A DNA stretch of 35,295 nucleotides from Streptomyces sp. UNOB3_S3 (GTDB lineage: Bacteria; Actinomycetota; Actinomycetes; Streptomycetales; Streptomycetaceae): contig NZ_JAILXP010000022.1 in the NCBI RefSeq assembly GCF_020740895.1, positions 1 through 35,295 on the forward strand, given 5' to 3'. The notes below the pieces were generated by a model. That model was not told the origin of the DNA, searched no databases, and saw nothing but the letters and a program-made list of their open reading frames with translations. Below, piece by piece: positions 7,592 to 15,316 of the stretch. Each line of letters starts with the position of its first letter. The first letter of the stretch is position 1. A program made the position numbers and the translations under genes.

Positions 7592-9201
7592 GCGTGGAAC
7601 CGGCGGCGGAGCCGCTCGGCATAGACCCGATCCTGGACGACCCGCGCACCCGCATCGTGGTGTGCTGCGGCTCCGGCGGTGTCGGCAAGACAACGACCGC
7701 GGCGGCCCTGGGCCTGCGCGCGGCCGAACGCGGCCGGAAGGTCGTCGTCCTCACCATCGACCCGGCCCGCCGGCTGGCGCAGTCGATGGGCATCGACGAG
7801 CTCGACAACGTCCCCCGCCGGGTGCCCGGAATCGACGGCTCCGCCGGCGGTGAACTGCACGCGATGATGCTCGACATGAAGCGGACCTTCGACGAGATAG
7901 TCGAGGCGCACGCCGACGGGGACCGCGCGCGGGCGATCCTGGAGAACCCCTTCTACCAGTCCCTGTCGGCCGGCTTCGCGGGCACGCAGGAGTACATGGC
8001 CATGGAGAAGCTCGGCCAGCTCCGCGCCCGGGACGAGTGGGACCTCATCGTCGTCGACACCCCGCCGAGCCGTTCGGCACTGGACTTCCTGGACGCGCCG
8101 GGCCGGCTGGGCTCGTTCCTGGACGGCAAGTTCATCAAGGTGCTGATGGCGCCGGCGAAGATCGGCGGCCGGGCCGGGATGAAGTTCCTGGGCGTGGGCA
8201 TGTCGGTGATGAGCGGCCCCCTGAACAAACTGATGGGCGCCCAACTCCTGCGGGACGTACAGACCTTCGTCGCCGCGATGGACACGATGTTCGGCGGATT
8301 CCGTACCCGCGCCGATGCCACCTACCGGCTGCTGCAAGCACCGGGTACGGCCTTCCTGGTCGTCGCCGCGCCCGAGCGGGACGCGCTGCGGGAGGCCGCC
8401 TACTTCGTCGAGCGGCTGGCGGCGGAGCGGATGCCGCTGGCCGGGCTGGTGCTGAACCGGGTGCACGGCAGCGGTGCGGCCGGGCTCTCGGCGGAACGCG
8501 CCCTCGCCGCGGCGGAGGCGCTCGCGAACGGGACGGCGGACGCCGGCGGCGCCCCGGCGGGAGGGCCCTCGGGAGGGTCGCCGGAATACGCAGAAAATCT
8601 TGACGGCGACGGCATTGTGGATCGTGGCAGCGGGCAGGCTGGCTCACGTACCGCCGGCGACCCTGGCACCCTCACTCCCACGGACACGTCCTCTCCCGAG
8701 AGCGGCTTCCCCCAGCCCGCCGCGTCCGCAGGAGCGAGCGCCTCGGTGGCCTCAGCGCCGGTGACCTCCGCGTCGGTGGCGCGACCCACCGGGGAAGCCG
8801 ATCCCACCGCGGATGCCGACGCGGCCACGGCTTCCTCCACGGGTTCCACTACAGGTTCCGCTGTGTCCTCAGCGTCCCCGGCACGGATCGCCGCCGGGCT
8901 GCTGCGGCTGCACGCCGAGCGCATGCAGGTGCTCGCGCGCGAGCGGCGCACGCGCGACCGCTTCACCGCGCTGCACCCCGAGGTCCCGGTGGCGGAGGTC
9001 GCCGCGCTGCCCGGCGATGTGCACGACCTGGCGGGGCTGCGGGCGATCGGTGACCGCCTCGCGGACCAGACGGGTGACCGGGCGGGTGACCGGACAGGTG
9101 ACCGGGCGAGTGGTGCCGTGGAAGGTGCCAGCGCGGAAGGTGCCGACAGCGCCGTGGAGGGTGCCGGGGACGCCGACGAGGGCGCGTCCGTATCGCGCTG
9201 A
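7588..9201 (+). CDS. ArsA/Get3-like ATPase, second of a pair, with low-complexity insert
   Basis: A 537-residue partner ATPase. Walker A is GSGGVGKTT (residues 28-36): Ser replaces the signature Lys of the first subunit while the P-loop Lys remains. DLIVVDTPPSRSALDFL is the Walker B/switch region. Residues about 317-434 are an Ala/Ser/Thr/Gly/Pro-rich stretch of disordered character between the ATPase core and a short C-terminal helical part. The C-terminus has a GDR-rich tandem repeat encoded by three 12-bp units near 9073-9108. The GTG at 7588 has GGGAG 8 bases upstream and overlaps the first ATPase gene. Confidence 0.87.
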   Translation: MSVEPAAEPLGIDPILDDPRTRIVVCCGSGGVGKTTTAAALGLRAAERGRKVVVLTIDPARRLAQSMGIDELDNVPRRVPGIDGSAGGELHAMMLDMKRTFDEIVEAHADGDRARAILENPFYQSLSAGFAGTQEYMAMEKLGQLRARDEWDLIVVDTPPSRSALDFLDAPGRLGSFLDGKFIKVLMAPAKIGGRAGMKFLGVGMSVMSGPLNKLMGAQLLRDVQTFVAAMDTMFGGFRTRADATYRLLQAPGTAFLVVAAPERDALREAAYFVERLAAERMPLAGLVLNRVHGSGAAGLSAERALAAAEALANGTADAGGAPAGGPSGGSPEYAENLDGDGIVDRGSGQAGSRTAGDPGTLTPTDTSSPESGFPQPAASAGASASVASAPVTSASVARPTGEADPTADADAATASSTGSTTGSAVSSASPARIAAGLLRLHAERMQVLARERRTRDRFTALHPEVPVAEVAALPGDVHDLAGLRAIGDRLADQTGDRAGDRTGDRASGAVEGASAEGADSAVEGAGDADEGASVSR

Positions 9202-9461
9202 GACCGCGCGGCGCCACAGCCGCCGCCTAGGTGACCGCATCACGCCGAGCAGGCGGGCGGTCGCGCCGCCCCGGGCGCCCGTACCGCCGCCGTCGTACTG
9301 CCCGTCGTATCGTCGCCGTACTGCCACCACCGCTCCGCGCGTGGTGGGCGGGGGCGCCCGCCGGACGTCCTGGCCGGCCCGTGGGCTGCCGGCCCCGTCG
9401 GCCCAAGACCGTCGGCCCGTGGCTCGGCTTACGGCGGTGTGTCCGCCCGCCGGCCGACCCG
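9202..9461. other. Convergent intergenic region between the ATPase and wblA genes
   Basis: 260 bases between two converging genes. It is GC-rich, with scattered imperfect CGTCGTAC and GTCGGCCC repeats. I see no strong perfect hairpin and no credible gene. Confidence 0.5.
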
Positions 9462-9797
9462 CTAGCCGACGGCCGCGTACTCGTCGTACTCGGGCTCGCC
9501 CAGCGGCAGGATGCCGGCGCCCCGCTCGTACTCCGTGCGCGCGGTCTCCAGGAGCCTGCGCCACGACGTGACCGTGGGGCGGCGCCGCAGCAGAGCCCGC
9601 CGCTCGCGCTCGGTCATGCCTCCCCAGACACCGAACTCGACGCGGTTGTCCAGCGCGTCGGCCAGGCACTCGGTGCGCACCGGGCAGCCGGTGCAGACCG
9701 CCTTCGCCCTGTTCTGCGCTGCGCCCTGAACGAATAGTTCATCCGGATCGGTCGTGCGGCAGGCGGCCTGCGCACTCCAGTCGGTTACCCAGCCCAT
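9462..9797 (-). CDS. wblA: WblA, WhiB-like iron-sulfur regulator
   Basis: A 111-residue WhiB-family protein. The four cluster cysteines are Cys13, Cys35, Cys38 and Cys44 (C...CxxCxxxxxC). GVWGGMTERERR follows, then a basic C-terminal segment (RRALLRRRP). In Streptomyces WblA controls the switch to aerial growth and represses antibiotic production; it is the syntenic counterpart of mycobacterial WhiB4. The ATG at 9797 (MGWVTDWSAQ) gives the usual length and has GAGAGGA about 10 bases upstream. The frame is open to 9854, but those residues are atypical. It is transcribed divergently from the PBP gene. Confidence 0.92.
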   Translation of the reverse strand: MGWVTDWSAQAACRTTDPDELFVQGAAQNRAKAVCTGCPVRTECLADALDNRVEFGVWGGMTERERRALLRRRPTVTSWRRLLETARTEYERGAGILPLGEPEYDEYAAVG

Positions 9798-10182
9798 GCT
9801 GGCGCCGTCCTCTCCCGAATCGAGGCTCCCCCACGGCGGCAGCGGCATATTCACCGTTGCCAGTTGAGGACGTTACGGAAGGCGGACAGGGGGCAACACC
9901 CCCTTCGGGCCCAATCTTGAATGGCCCGAACGGACTATGAGTATGCGGCAGATCACCCAACGGAGTGAGCCGACGACATCACGGACCATTCCCTCCATAG
10001 AGGGGTGATCCACCCACCCCTCGACCGACAATGAGGGGCATAGGCGGCAATACGGGCACGTCTCATCACTCACAAGAGTGAGAGTGCAGGTGATGCGGGG
10101 GAGCATCGCCGTGACTGGCGTGAAACAGCGTAGGCGAACACACCTGCGTCTGTCCGCCGAATGAGAACGTAGGCTTCCCCCC
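9798..10182. promoter_or_regulatory. Divergent promoter region of wblA and the PBP gene
   Basis: About 385 bases between divergent genes, less GC-rich than the flanking coding DNA. It contains a short inverted repeat, CTCAC-AAGA-GTGAG (10069-10082). A TAGGCT -10-like box (10170-10175) lies 7 bases before the PBP start, compatible with a leaderless transcript. No matching -35 box is convincing. wblA promoters are known targets of developmental regulators, but I cannot point to a specific site. Confidence 0.45.
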
Positions 10183-12498
10183 ATGGCTATGAAGTGCTCG
10201 GACGAGGGCCCCTCCAGGGCCCGACAGGCCGCGAAGTTCCTCAGTGTCAGCGTGCTTTCAGGAGTGGTGCTGGCAGGTCTGGCCCTACCGGGCATCGGCG
10301 CTTTCGGCCTGGTGGCCAAGGGCACGGTCGAGGGGTTCGACGAGATCCCCGCCAACCTCAAGACGCCGCCGCTCAGCCAGCGCACCACCATCCTCGACGC
10401 CGAGGGCGGCGAGATAGCGAAGGTCTACTCCCGCGACCGCACCGTGGTGCCGCTGAACGACATCTCGCCCTACATGCGCCAGGCGATCGTCGACATCGAG
10501 GACGCGCGCTACTACCAGCACGGCGCGATCGACCTCAAGGGCGTGCTCCGAGCGGCCAACAAGAACGCCCAGTCCGGCGGCGTCTCCGAGGGTGCCTCGA
10601 CCCTCACCCAGCAGTACGTCAAGAACGTCTTCGTCGAGGAGGCGGGCGACGACCCCGAGAAGGTCGCCGTGGCGACGCAGCAGACGATCGGCCGCAAGGT
10701 CAAGGAGCTGAAGTTCGCCATCCAGGTCGAGAAGGAACTCGGCAAGGACCGCATCCTCAACAACTATCTGAACATCACTTTCTTCGGGCAGCAGGCCTAC
10801 GGGATCGAGGCCGCCTCCCAGCGCTACTTCAGCAAGCACGCCAAGGACCTCACCCTGGGCGAGTCCGCGCTGCTGGCCGGCGTCGTCCAGTCGCCCAGCC
10901 GCTACGACCCGGTCTACGCCCCCAAGGAGTCGACCAAGCGGCGGAACACCGTGCTCCAGCGCATGGCCGAGCTGAAGCACATCACCCCGGCGCAGGCGGC
11001 CGCCGAGCAGGCCAAGCCGCTCGAGCTGAAGGTCAGCCGGCCCAAGAGCGGCTGCATCACCGCCGTCAACGGCGCGGGCTTCTTCTGCGACTACGTCCGC
11101 GAGACCTTCCTCAACGACCCGGTCTTCGGCAAGACGAAGGAGGCCCGGGCCAAGCGCTGGAACGAGGGCGGTCTGGTCATCCGCACCACCCTCGACCCGC
11201 AGACGCAGAAGTCCGTGCAGAAGTCGATCACCGATCACGTCTACCAGAGCGACTCGGTGGCCACCGCCGTCTCGATCGTCCAGCCCGGCACGGGCAAGAT
11301 CCTCGGCATGGGCCAGTCGCGCCCGTACGGCTTCGGCGACCACATGACGCAGATCAACCTCTCCGCCGACAAGGCCATGGGCGGCTCGAACTACGGCTTC
11401 CAGGTGGGCTCGACCTTCAAGCCGATCCTCGCGGCGGCCGCGCTCGAGCAGGGCGTGTCGCCGTACAAGACGTACTCCTCGCCGTTCCGGATGCCGTATC
11501 CGGACGAGGTGGAGACGTGCGGCAAGCCGTGGAAGAACAGCGGCGGCGAGATGGTCCAGAACGAGAACCGCAGCGAGGTCGGCCCGTACGGGATGAAGGA
11601 GGCGACCGCGAAGTCGGTCAACACCTACTTCATCCAGATGATCGAGGAGACCGGCGTCTGCCCGGTGGTCAAGATGGCGGACAAGCTGGGCATCAAGCCC
11701 GCCGGCGGCGGCAAGTTCGAGCAGGTGCCGTCGATCGCGCTCGGCACCGAGGGCCTCTCCCCCCTCACCATGGCCTCCGCCTACGCGACCTTCGCCAACC
11801 ACGGCACGTACTGCACCCCCGTCATCGTCGAGTCGGCCACCGGCCCCGACGGCAAGAACCTGCGGGTGCCCAAGACGAAGTGCTCGCGGGCGATGTCCGA
11901 GCAGACTGCCGACACCGTCAACACCCTGCTCCAGGGCGTGGTCGAGGACGGCACCGGCAAGGAGGCCGGCCTCAGCGGCCGGGACAGCGCGGGCAAGACG
12001 GGTACGACGGACGAGCGCCGGGCGGCCTGGTTCGTCGGCTACACCCCGAACATGGCCGGCGCGGTCTGGGTCGGCGGCCCCGGCGCCAAGGGCGTCGAGA
12101 TGGAGAACATCACCATCGGCGGCGTCTACCACGACAAGGTCTACGGCGCCGACACCCCCGGCCCCATCTGGCGCGACGCCATGACCGGCGCGCTCGAGGG
12201 CAAGGACGCCCCGACCTTCGGCACCGTCCCGATGCCGGGCGGCGACAAGGTCTCCGGCGGCGGCTCCGGCGGTGACGACAAGCGCGGCAACGGCCGCGGC
12301 GGCCGCAAGCCGGGCACGAACGGCAAGCCCGGCGGCGGGAAGCCGGGTGCGGGCGGCAAGCCCGGCACCGAGCCGGGTGCCCAGCAGGGCGGTCAGCCCG
12401 GCGACACCACCGGCGGCGGCAAGCCGGAGACGCCGACGGCACCCGGAGCGGTGGTCCAGGGCGTGATCGGCGGCCCCGGGGACGAGCAGCAGCGGTAG
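10183..12498 (+). CDS. Class A penicillin-binding protein (glycosyltransferase/transpeptidase)
   Basis: A 771-residue bifunctional peptidoglycan synthase. A transmembrane helix lies at about residues 20-45. The GT51 domain shows catalytic Glu106 in IEDARYYQHGAID, then GASTLTQQYVKN. The transpeptidase domain shows Ser410-T-F-Lys413, SVN at 478-480 and KTGTT from Lys605. The last 80 residues are a Gly/Pro/Lys-rich tail of low complexity, expected outside the membrane. No Shine-Dalgarno sequence precedes the ATG at 10183; a second ATG lies at 10189. Its place beside a WhiB gene matches mycobacterial ponA2. Confidence 0.94.
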   Translation: MAMKCSDEGPSRARQAAKFLSVSVLSGVVLAGLALPGIGAFGLVAKGTVEGFDEIPANLKTPPLSQRTTILDAEGGEIAKVYSRDRTVVPLNDISPYMRQAIVDIEDARYYQHGAIDLKGVLRAANKNAQSGGVSEGASTLTQQYVKNVFVEEAGDDPEKVAVATQQTIGRKVKELKFAIQVEKELGKDRILNNYLNITFFGQQAYGIEAASQRYFSKHAKDLTLGESALLAGVVQSPSRYDPVYAPKESTKRRNTVLQRMAELKHITPAQAAAEQAKPLELKVSRPKSGCITAVNGAGFFCDYVRETFLNDPVFGKTKEARAKRWNEGGLVIRTTLDPQTQKSVQKSITDHVYQSDSVATAVSIVQPGTGKILGMGQSRPYGFGDHMTQINLSADKAMGGSNYGFQVGSTFKPILAAAALEQGVSPYKTYSSPFRMPYPDEVETCGKPWKNSGGEMVQNENRSEVGPYGMKEATAKSVNTYFIQMIEETGVCPVVKMADKLGIKPAGGGKFEQVPSIALGTEGLSPLTMASAYATFANHGTYCTPVIVESATGPDGKNLRVPKTKCSRAMSEQTADTVNTLLQGVVEDGTGKEAGLSGRDSAGKTGTTDERRAAWFVGYTPNMAGAVWVGGPGAKGVEMENITIGGVYHDKVYGADTPGPIWRDAMTGALEGKDAPTFGTVPMPGGDKVSGGGSGGDDKRGNGRGGRKPGTNGKPGGGKPGAGGKPGTEPGAQQGGQPGDTTGGGKPETPTAPGAVVQGVIGGPGDEQQR

Positions 12499-12509
12499 TG
12501 GACAACGAG

Positions 12510-12548
12510 AAGGGGGCGCCCCGACCGTGACGGTCGGGGCGCCCCCTT
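12510..12548 (+). terminator. Hairpin terminator after the PBP gene
   Basis: A perfect inverted repeat with 18-bp arms (12510-12527 and 12531-12548) and a 3-base loop, 11 bases after the PBP stop codon. It is followed by CTTCTTCG, which is not a long T-run, as is common in Streptomyces. Confidence 0.88.
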
Positions 12549-12636
12549 CTTCGTACCCACAGGCACTGTGCCCACAAGCACTGTGCCCACAGGCCTCACG
12601 CCTATAAGCCGATCAGCTGATCGACCGTTCGGCTGA
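12549..12636. repeat. Short tandem and palindromic repeats between the PBP and YqeY genes
   Basis: After the terminator there are roughly three 15-bp units containing CCCACA(A/G)GC (about 12554-12597). A perfect 14-bp palindrome, CGATCAGCTGATCG, follows at 12610-12623. A perfect 12-bp palindrome, GGCTGATCAGCC, at 12631-12642 runs into the last codons of the leftward YqeY gene. The two palindromes may serve as its terminator region. Confidence 0.6.
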
Positions 12637-13101
12637 TCAGCCGGCGAGCAGGCTCTTCACCGTGGCGGCGACGCGGCCGCCCTCGGCGCGGTCGCCCACC
12701 TTCGGCTTCACGATCTTCATCACGGCGCCCATGGCCTTCGGGCCCTCGGCGCCGGCCGCCTTCGCCTCGGCCACGGCGGCCGCGACGATCGCGGTGAGCT
12801 CCTCGTCCGACAGCTGCTGCGGCAGGTAGCCGGAGAGCACCTCGCCCTCGGCGCGCTCACGCTCGGCGGAGTCGGCGCGGCCGCCCTTGTCGAAGGCCTC
12901 GGCGGCCTCGCGGCGCTTCTTCGCCTCGCGGACGATGACCTTCAGCACCTCGTCGTCGGAGAGCTCACGGGCCTCCTTGCCCGCGGTCTCCTCGTAGGCG
13001 ACGGCGGACAGCGTCAGACGGAGGGTGGAGGAGCGCAGCTCGTCGCGCGCCTTGATGGCGGCCGTGAGGTCGTCGTGGAGCTTGGACTTCAGCGTGGTCA
13101 T
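12637..13101 (-). CDS. GatB/YqeY domain-containing protein
   Basis: A 154-residue protein of the YqeY family, which shares the tRNA-binding helical domain at the C-terminus of GatB. Visible segments are MTTLKSKLHDDLTAA at the start, YLPQQLSDEEL in the middle and the C-terminal repeat region AMGAVMKIVKPKVGDR. It is a likely RNA-associated protein of unknown precise role. The ATG at 13101 is the conventional start; an in-frame GTG at 13122 would add seven unconserved-looking residues. It converges with the PBP gene and diverges from the metallophosphoesterase gene. Confidence 0.88.
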   Translation of the reverse strand: MTTLKSKLHDDLTAAIKARDELRSSTLRLTLSAVAYEETAGKEARELSDDEVLKVIVREAKKRREAAEAFDKGGRADSAERERAEGEVLSGYLPQQLSDEELTAIVAAAVAEAKAAGAEGPKAMGAVMKIVKPKVGDRAEGGRVAATVKSLLAG

Positions 13102-13326
13102 GCCGCAATCTTCGCATCCCACCCGCTCACGCGCCCCGCATTAACCGCCGGGTCAGCCGCTGGGTCAGCAAGCGGGGCGGCCCCCGGCCCGGACGACACG
13201 CCACCACCGGACCGGCCGACCGGCCGACTGTGCGGCGTTAACTCCCTTTTGGACTCCCCCATGAACTCCCTTGCCCGCCCGGCACCGTGGCAGGCGCACC
13301 CCCGGCCGTCTGCGACGATGGACGAC

Positions 13327-14253
13327 ATGCGTGCGCGATACGGAGTACCCCTGGGAATCACGGCGATCGGCGCGGCGGGCCTCGCCTACGCCGCCGGCTT
13401 CGAAGTCCGTTCCTTCCGGCTGCGACGGGTCACCGTGCCCGTCCTGCCGCAGGGCATGCGGCCGCTGCGGGTGCTCCAGGTGTCCGACATCCACATGGTG
13501 GGCGGGCAGCGCAAGAAGCAGCGCTGGCTCCAGTCGCTCGCCGGGCTGCGCCCCGACTTCGTGATCAACACAGGGGACAACCTCTCCGACCCGCAGGGCG
13601 TGCCCGAGACCCTCGACGCGCTCGGCCCGCTGATGAACTTCCCCGGCGCGTACGTCTTCGGCTCCAACGACTACTACGGCCCGAAGCTGCGCAACCCCGC
13701 CCGCTACCTCATCGAGCGGACCACCGGGCGGCACGGCCTCAACGGCAACGCCCCGATCGTCGGCGCGATCCACAACCCCTGGGAGGAGCTGCGCGACGCC
13801 TTCGACACGGCGGGCTGGCTCAACCTCACCAACACCCGGGGCTCCCTCAAGATCGACGGGATGGAGATCGCCCTCACCGGCCTCGACGACCCGCACATCA
13901 AGCGCGACCGCTACGACCGGGTGGCCGGCGGCCCGCAGGAGGGCGCCGACTTCTCCATGGCCGTCGTCCACGCCCCCTACCTGCGCGTCCTGGACGCCTT
14001 CACGGCCGACCGCTACCCGCTGATCCTCGCCGGGCACACCCACGGCGGCCAGCTGTGCATCCCCTTCTACGGCGCGCTGGTCACCAACTGCGACATCGAC
14101 CCCGACCGGGTGAAGGGCCTCTCCACCCACCGCGCTGGCGGCCACCGGTCGTACCTCCACGTCTCCGCCGGCTGCGGCACCAACCGCTACACCCCGGTCC
14201 GCTTCGCCTGCCCGCCCGAGGCGACGCTGCTCACCCTCGTCCCCCGCGACTGA
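13327..14253 (+). CDS. Metallophosphoesterase, membrane-associated YkuE-like type
   Basis: A 308-residue calcineurin-like phosphoesterase. The N-terminal hydrophobic stretch ITAIGAAGLAYAAGF suggests a membrane anchor or signal. Metal-binding motifs follow in order: SDIHMVGG (Asp54, His56), NTGDN (Asp84), GSND (Asn114, in place of the usual GNHD), VVHAP and GHTHGGQ (His237, His239). The substrate is unknown. The ATG at 13327 is chosen; the ATG at 13318 is an equally possible start, and neither has a strong ribosome binding site. The mycobacterial counterpart beside ponA2 is Rv3683. Confidence 0.88.
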   Translation: MRARYGVPLGITAIGAAGLAYAAGFEVRSFRLRRVTVPVLPQGMRPLRVLQVSDIHMVGGQRKKQRWLQSLAGLRPDFVINTGDNLSDPQGVPETLDALGPLMNFPGAYVFGSNDYYGPKLRNPARYLIERTTGRHGLNGNAPIVGAIHNPWEELRDAFDTAGWLNLTNTRGSLKIDGMEIALTGLDDPHIKRDRYDRVAGGPQEGADFSMAVVHAPYLRVLDAFTADRYPLILAGHTHGGQLCIPFYGALVTNCDIDPDRVKGLSTHRAGGHRSYLHVSAGCGTNRYTPVRFACPPEATLLTLVPRD

Positions 14254-14291
14254 CCGGGGGACGTTCCGGAGCCCACACGTACGGTGGGGGG

Positions 14292-15053
14292 ATGACCGAC
14301 CCGACTTCCCCCACCACCGCGCCGGCCGACCTGCCCGATACGGAGGCCGTCCCGGCGCCCGCGGCGGCCCCGGCGGGCCGCCGCCCCGTCGCGGCGGCCT
14401 TCCGCGCGCTCACCGCCCTGGCGGCACTCACCGGCATCGCCCTGGACACGATCGAGTCCGGCGACCTGGGCCGGCTCTTCAGCTACTTCACGATCCAGTC
14501 CAACATCCTGCTGGCGATCGCCTGCGCCTGGTCCGCCCACCGCGCCTGGACCGGGCGCCCGGCCCTCTCCCCGCGGATCACGGGTGGCGCGCTGCTCTAC
14601 ATCTCCATCACGGGTCTCGTCTTCCACTTCGTGCTGTCGAACGACGCCAGCGGCTTCGCCATGACCAGCCAGCGCACGCCCCTGGAGTCGATCGCCAACC
14701 ACCTCCTCCACACCGTGACCCCCCTCGCGGCCGCCCTCGACTGGCTCCTCCTGACCGCCCCCGGCGGCTTCCTCCTCCGCCACGCCGGCCAGTGGCTGGT
14801 CTACCCCCTCCTCTACCTCCCCTTCGCCCTGATCCGCGGCGCCCTCCTCGATCCGGGCACCGAGGGCCGCTATCCGTACCCCTTCCTGGACGTCGATCTC
14901 CACGGCTACGACGGCATCGCCGGCAACGCCGTCGCCTTCGGCCTGGCCTTCTACGGCCTGGCCCTCACCCTCGTCCTCCTCGACCGCGTACGCCCCCACG
15001 CGCGGGTCCTCGGGAACCGGATTTCACCTACGGGCTCCGGTCGGCTAAAGTAG
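14292..15053 (+). CDS. Pr6Pr-family multipass membrane protein
   Basis: A 253-residue membrane protein with about six hydrophobic segments. After a Pro/Ala-rich cytoplasmic start (residues 1-33), FSYFTIQSNILLAIACAW and LVFHFVLSN are typical of the Pr6Pr (FAR-17a/AIG1-like) family, followed by a conserved LLHTVTPLAAALDWLL. Biochemical function is unknown in bacteria. The ATG at 14292 follows directly on a GGTGGGGGG ribosome binding site. It lies 38 bases after the phosphoesterase stop and may be co-transcribed with it. The tRNA promoter overlaps its last codons. Confidence 0.82.
   Translation: MTDPTSPTTAPADLPDTEAVPAPAAAPAGRRPVAAAFRALTALAALTGIALDTIESGDLGRLFSYFTIQSNILLAIACAWSAHRAWTGRPALSPRITGGALLYISITGLVFHFVLSNDASGFAMTSQRTPLESIANHLLHTVTPLAAALDWLLLTAPGGFLLRHAGQWLVYPLLYLPFALIRGALLDPGTEGRYPYPFLDVDLHGYDGIAGNAVAFGLAFYGLALTLVLLDRVRPHARVLGNRISPTGSGRLK
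15023..15051 (+). promoter_or_regulatory. Promoter of the tRNA-Pro gene
   Basis: -35 TTCACC (15023-15028) and -10 TAAAGT (15046-15051) with a 17-base spacer, 48 bases before the tRNA. The boxes lie inside the 3' end of the preceding membrane-protein gene. Confidence 0.55.
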
Positions 15054-15099
15054 TCCTCGTTGCTCCGGAGCCCGAGAAAAACGGGAAACGGTCGCACAT

Positions 15100-15173
15100 C
15101 GGGGTGTAGCGCAGCTTGGCAGCGCGCTTCGTTCGGGACGAAGAGGTCGTGGGTTCAAATCCCGCCACCCCGA
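15100..15173 (+). tRNA. tRNA-Pro (anticodon CGG)
   Basis: A 74-base tRNA without an encoded CCA. The acceptor stem pairs CGGGGTG (15100-15106) with CACCCCG (15166-15172), with A as the discriminator. The anticodon stem CTTCG/CGAAG encloses the loop TTCGGGA, giving anticodon CGG (codon CCG, proline). The T arm has GGTTCAAATCC. The integrase gene points at its 3' end, so this tRNA is the likely attachment site; pSAM2 also uses a proline tRNA, though with a different anticodon. Confidence 0.95.
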
Positions 15174-15174
15174 C
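15130..15174. other. Probable attachment site (attL) in the tRNA 3' half
   Basis: Integrases of this class recombine within the tRNA segment from the anticodon loop to the 3' end. The exact core cannot be fixed because I found no second copy of this segment in the window. Confidence 0.5.
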
Positions 15175-15188
15175 AGGTGAAACACCAG

Positions 15189-15227
15189 CTCAGGCCCGGT
15201 CTTCTCGCAGAGAAGACCGGGCCTGAG
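15189..15227 (+). terminator. Hairpin terminator after the tRNA
   Basis: A perfect inverted repeat with 18-bp arms (15189-15206 and 15210-15227) and a 3-base loop, 15 bases beyond the tRNA. It separates the tRNA from the oncoming leftward integrase gene. Confidence 0.85.
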
Positions 15228-15316
15228 TCGTTTGCTGGAGCGCCGCAAGGACTGCGAGGAGCAGACGAGGAGCAAACGAGGAGTGGATCTTGGAAAGCGG
15301 AATCTCCGGGATCCCG

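Noticed and set aside
10285..12132. 615-codon minus-strand open frame opposite the PBP gene
   Set aside because: Antisense shadow with Leu/Asp/Val-rich repetitive composition; the PBP frame has all catalytic motifs.
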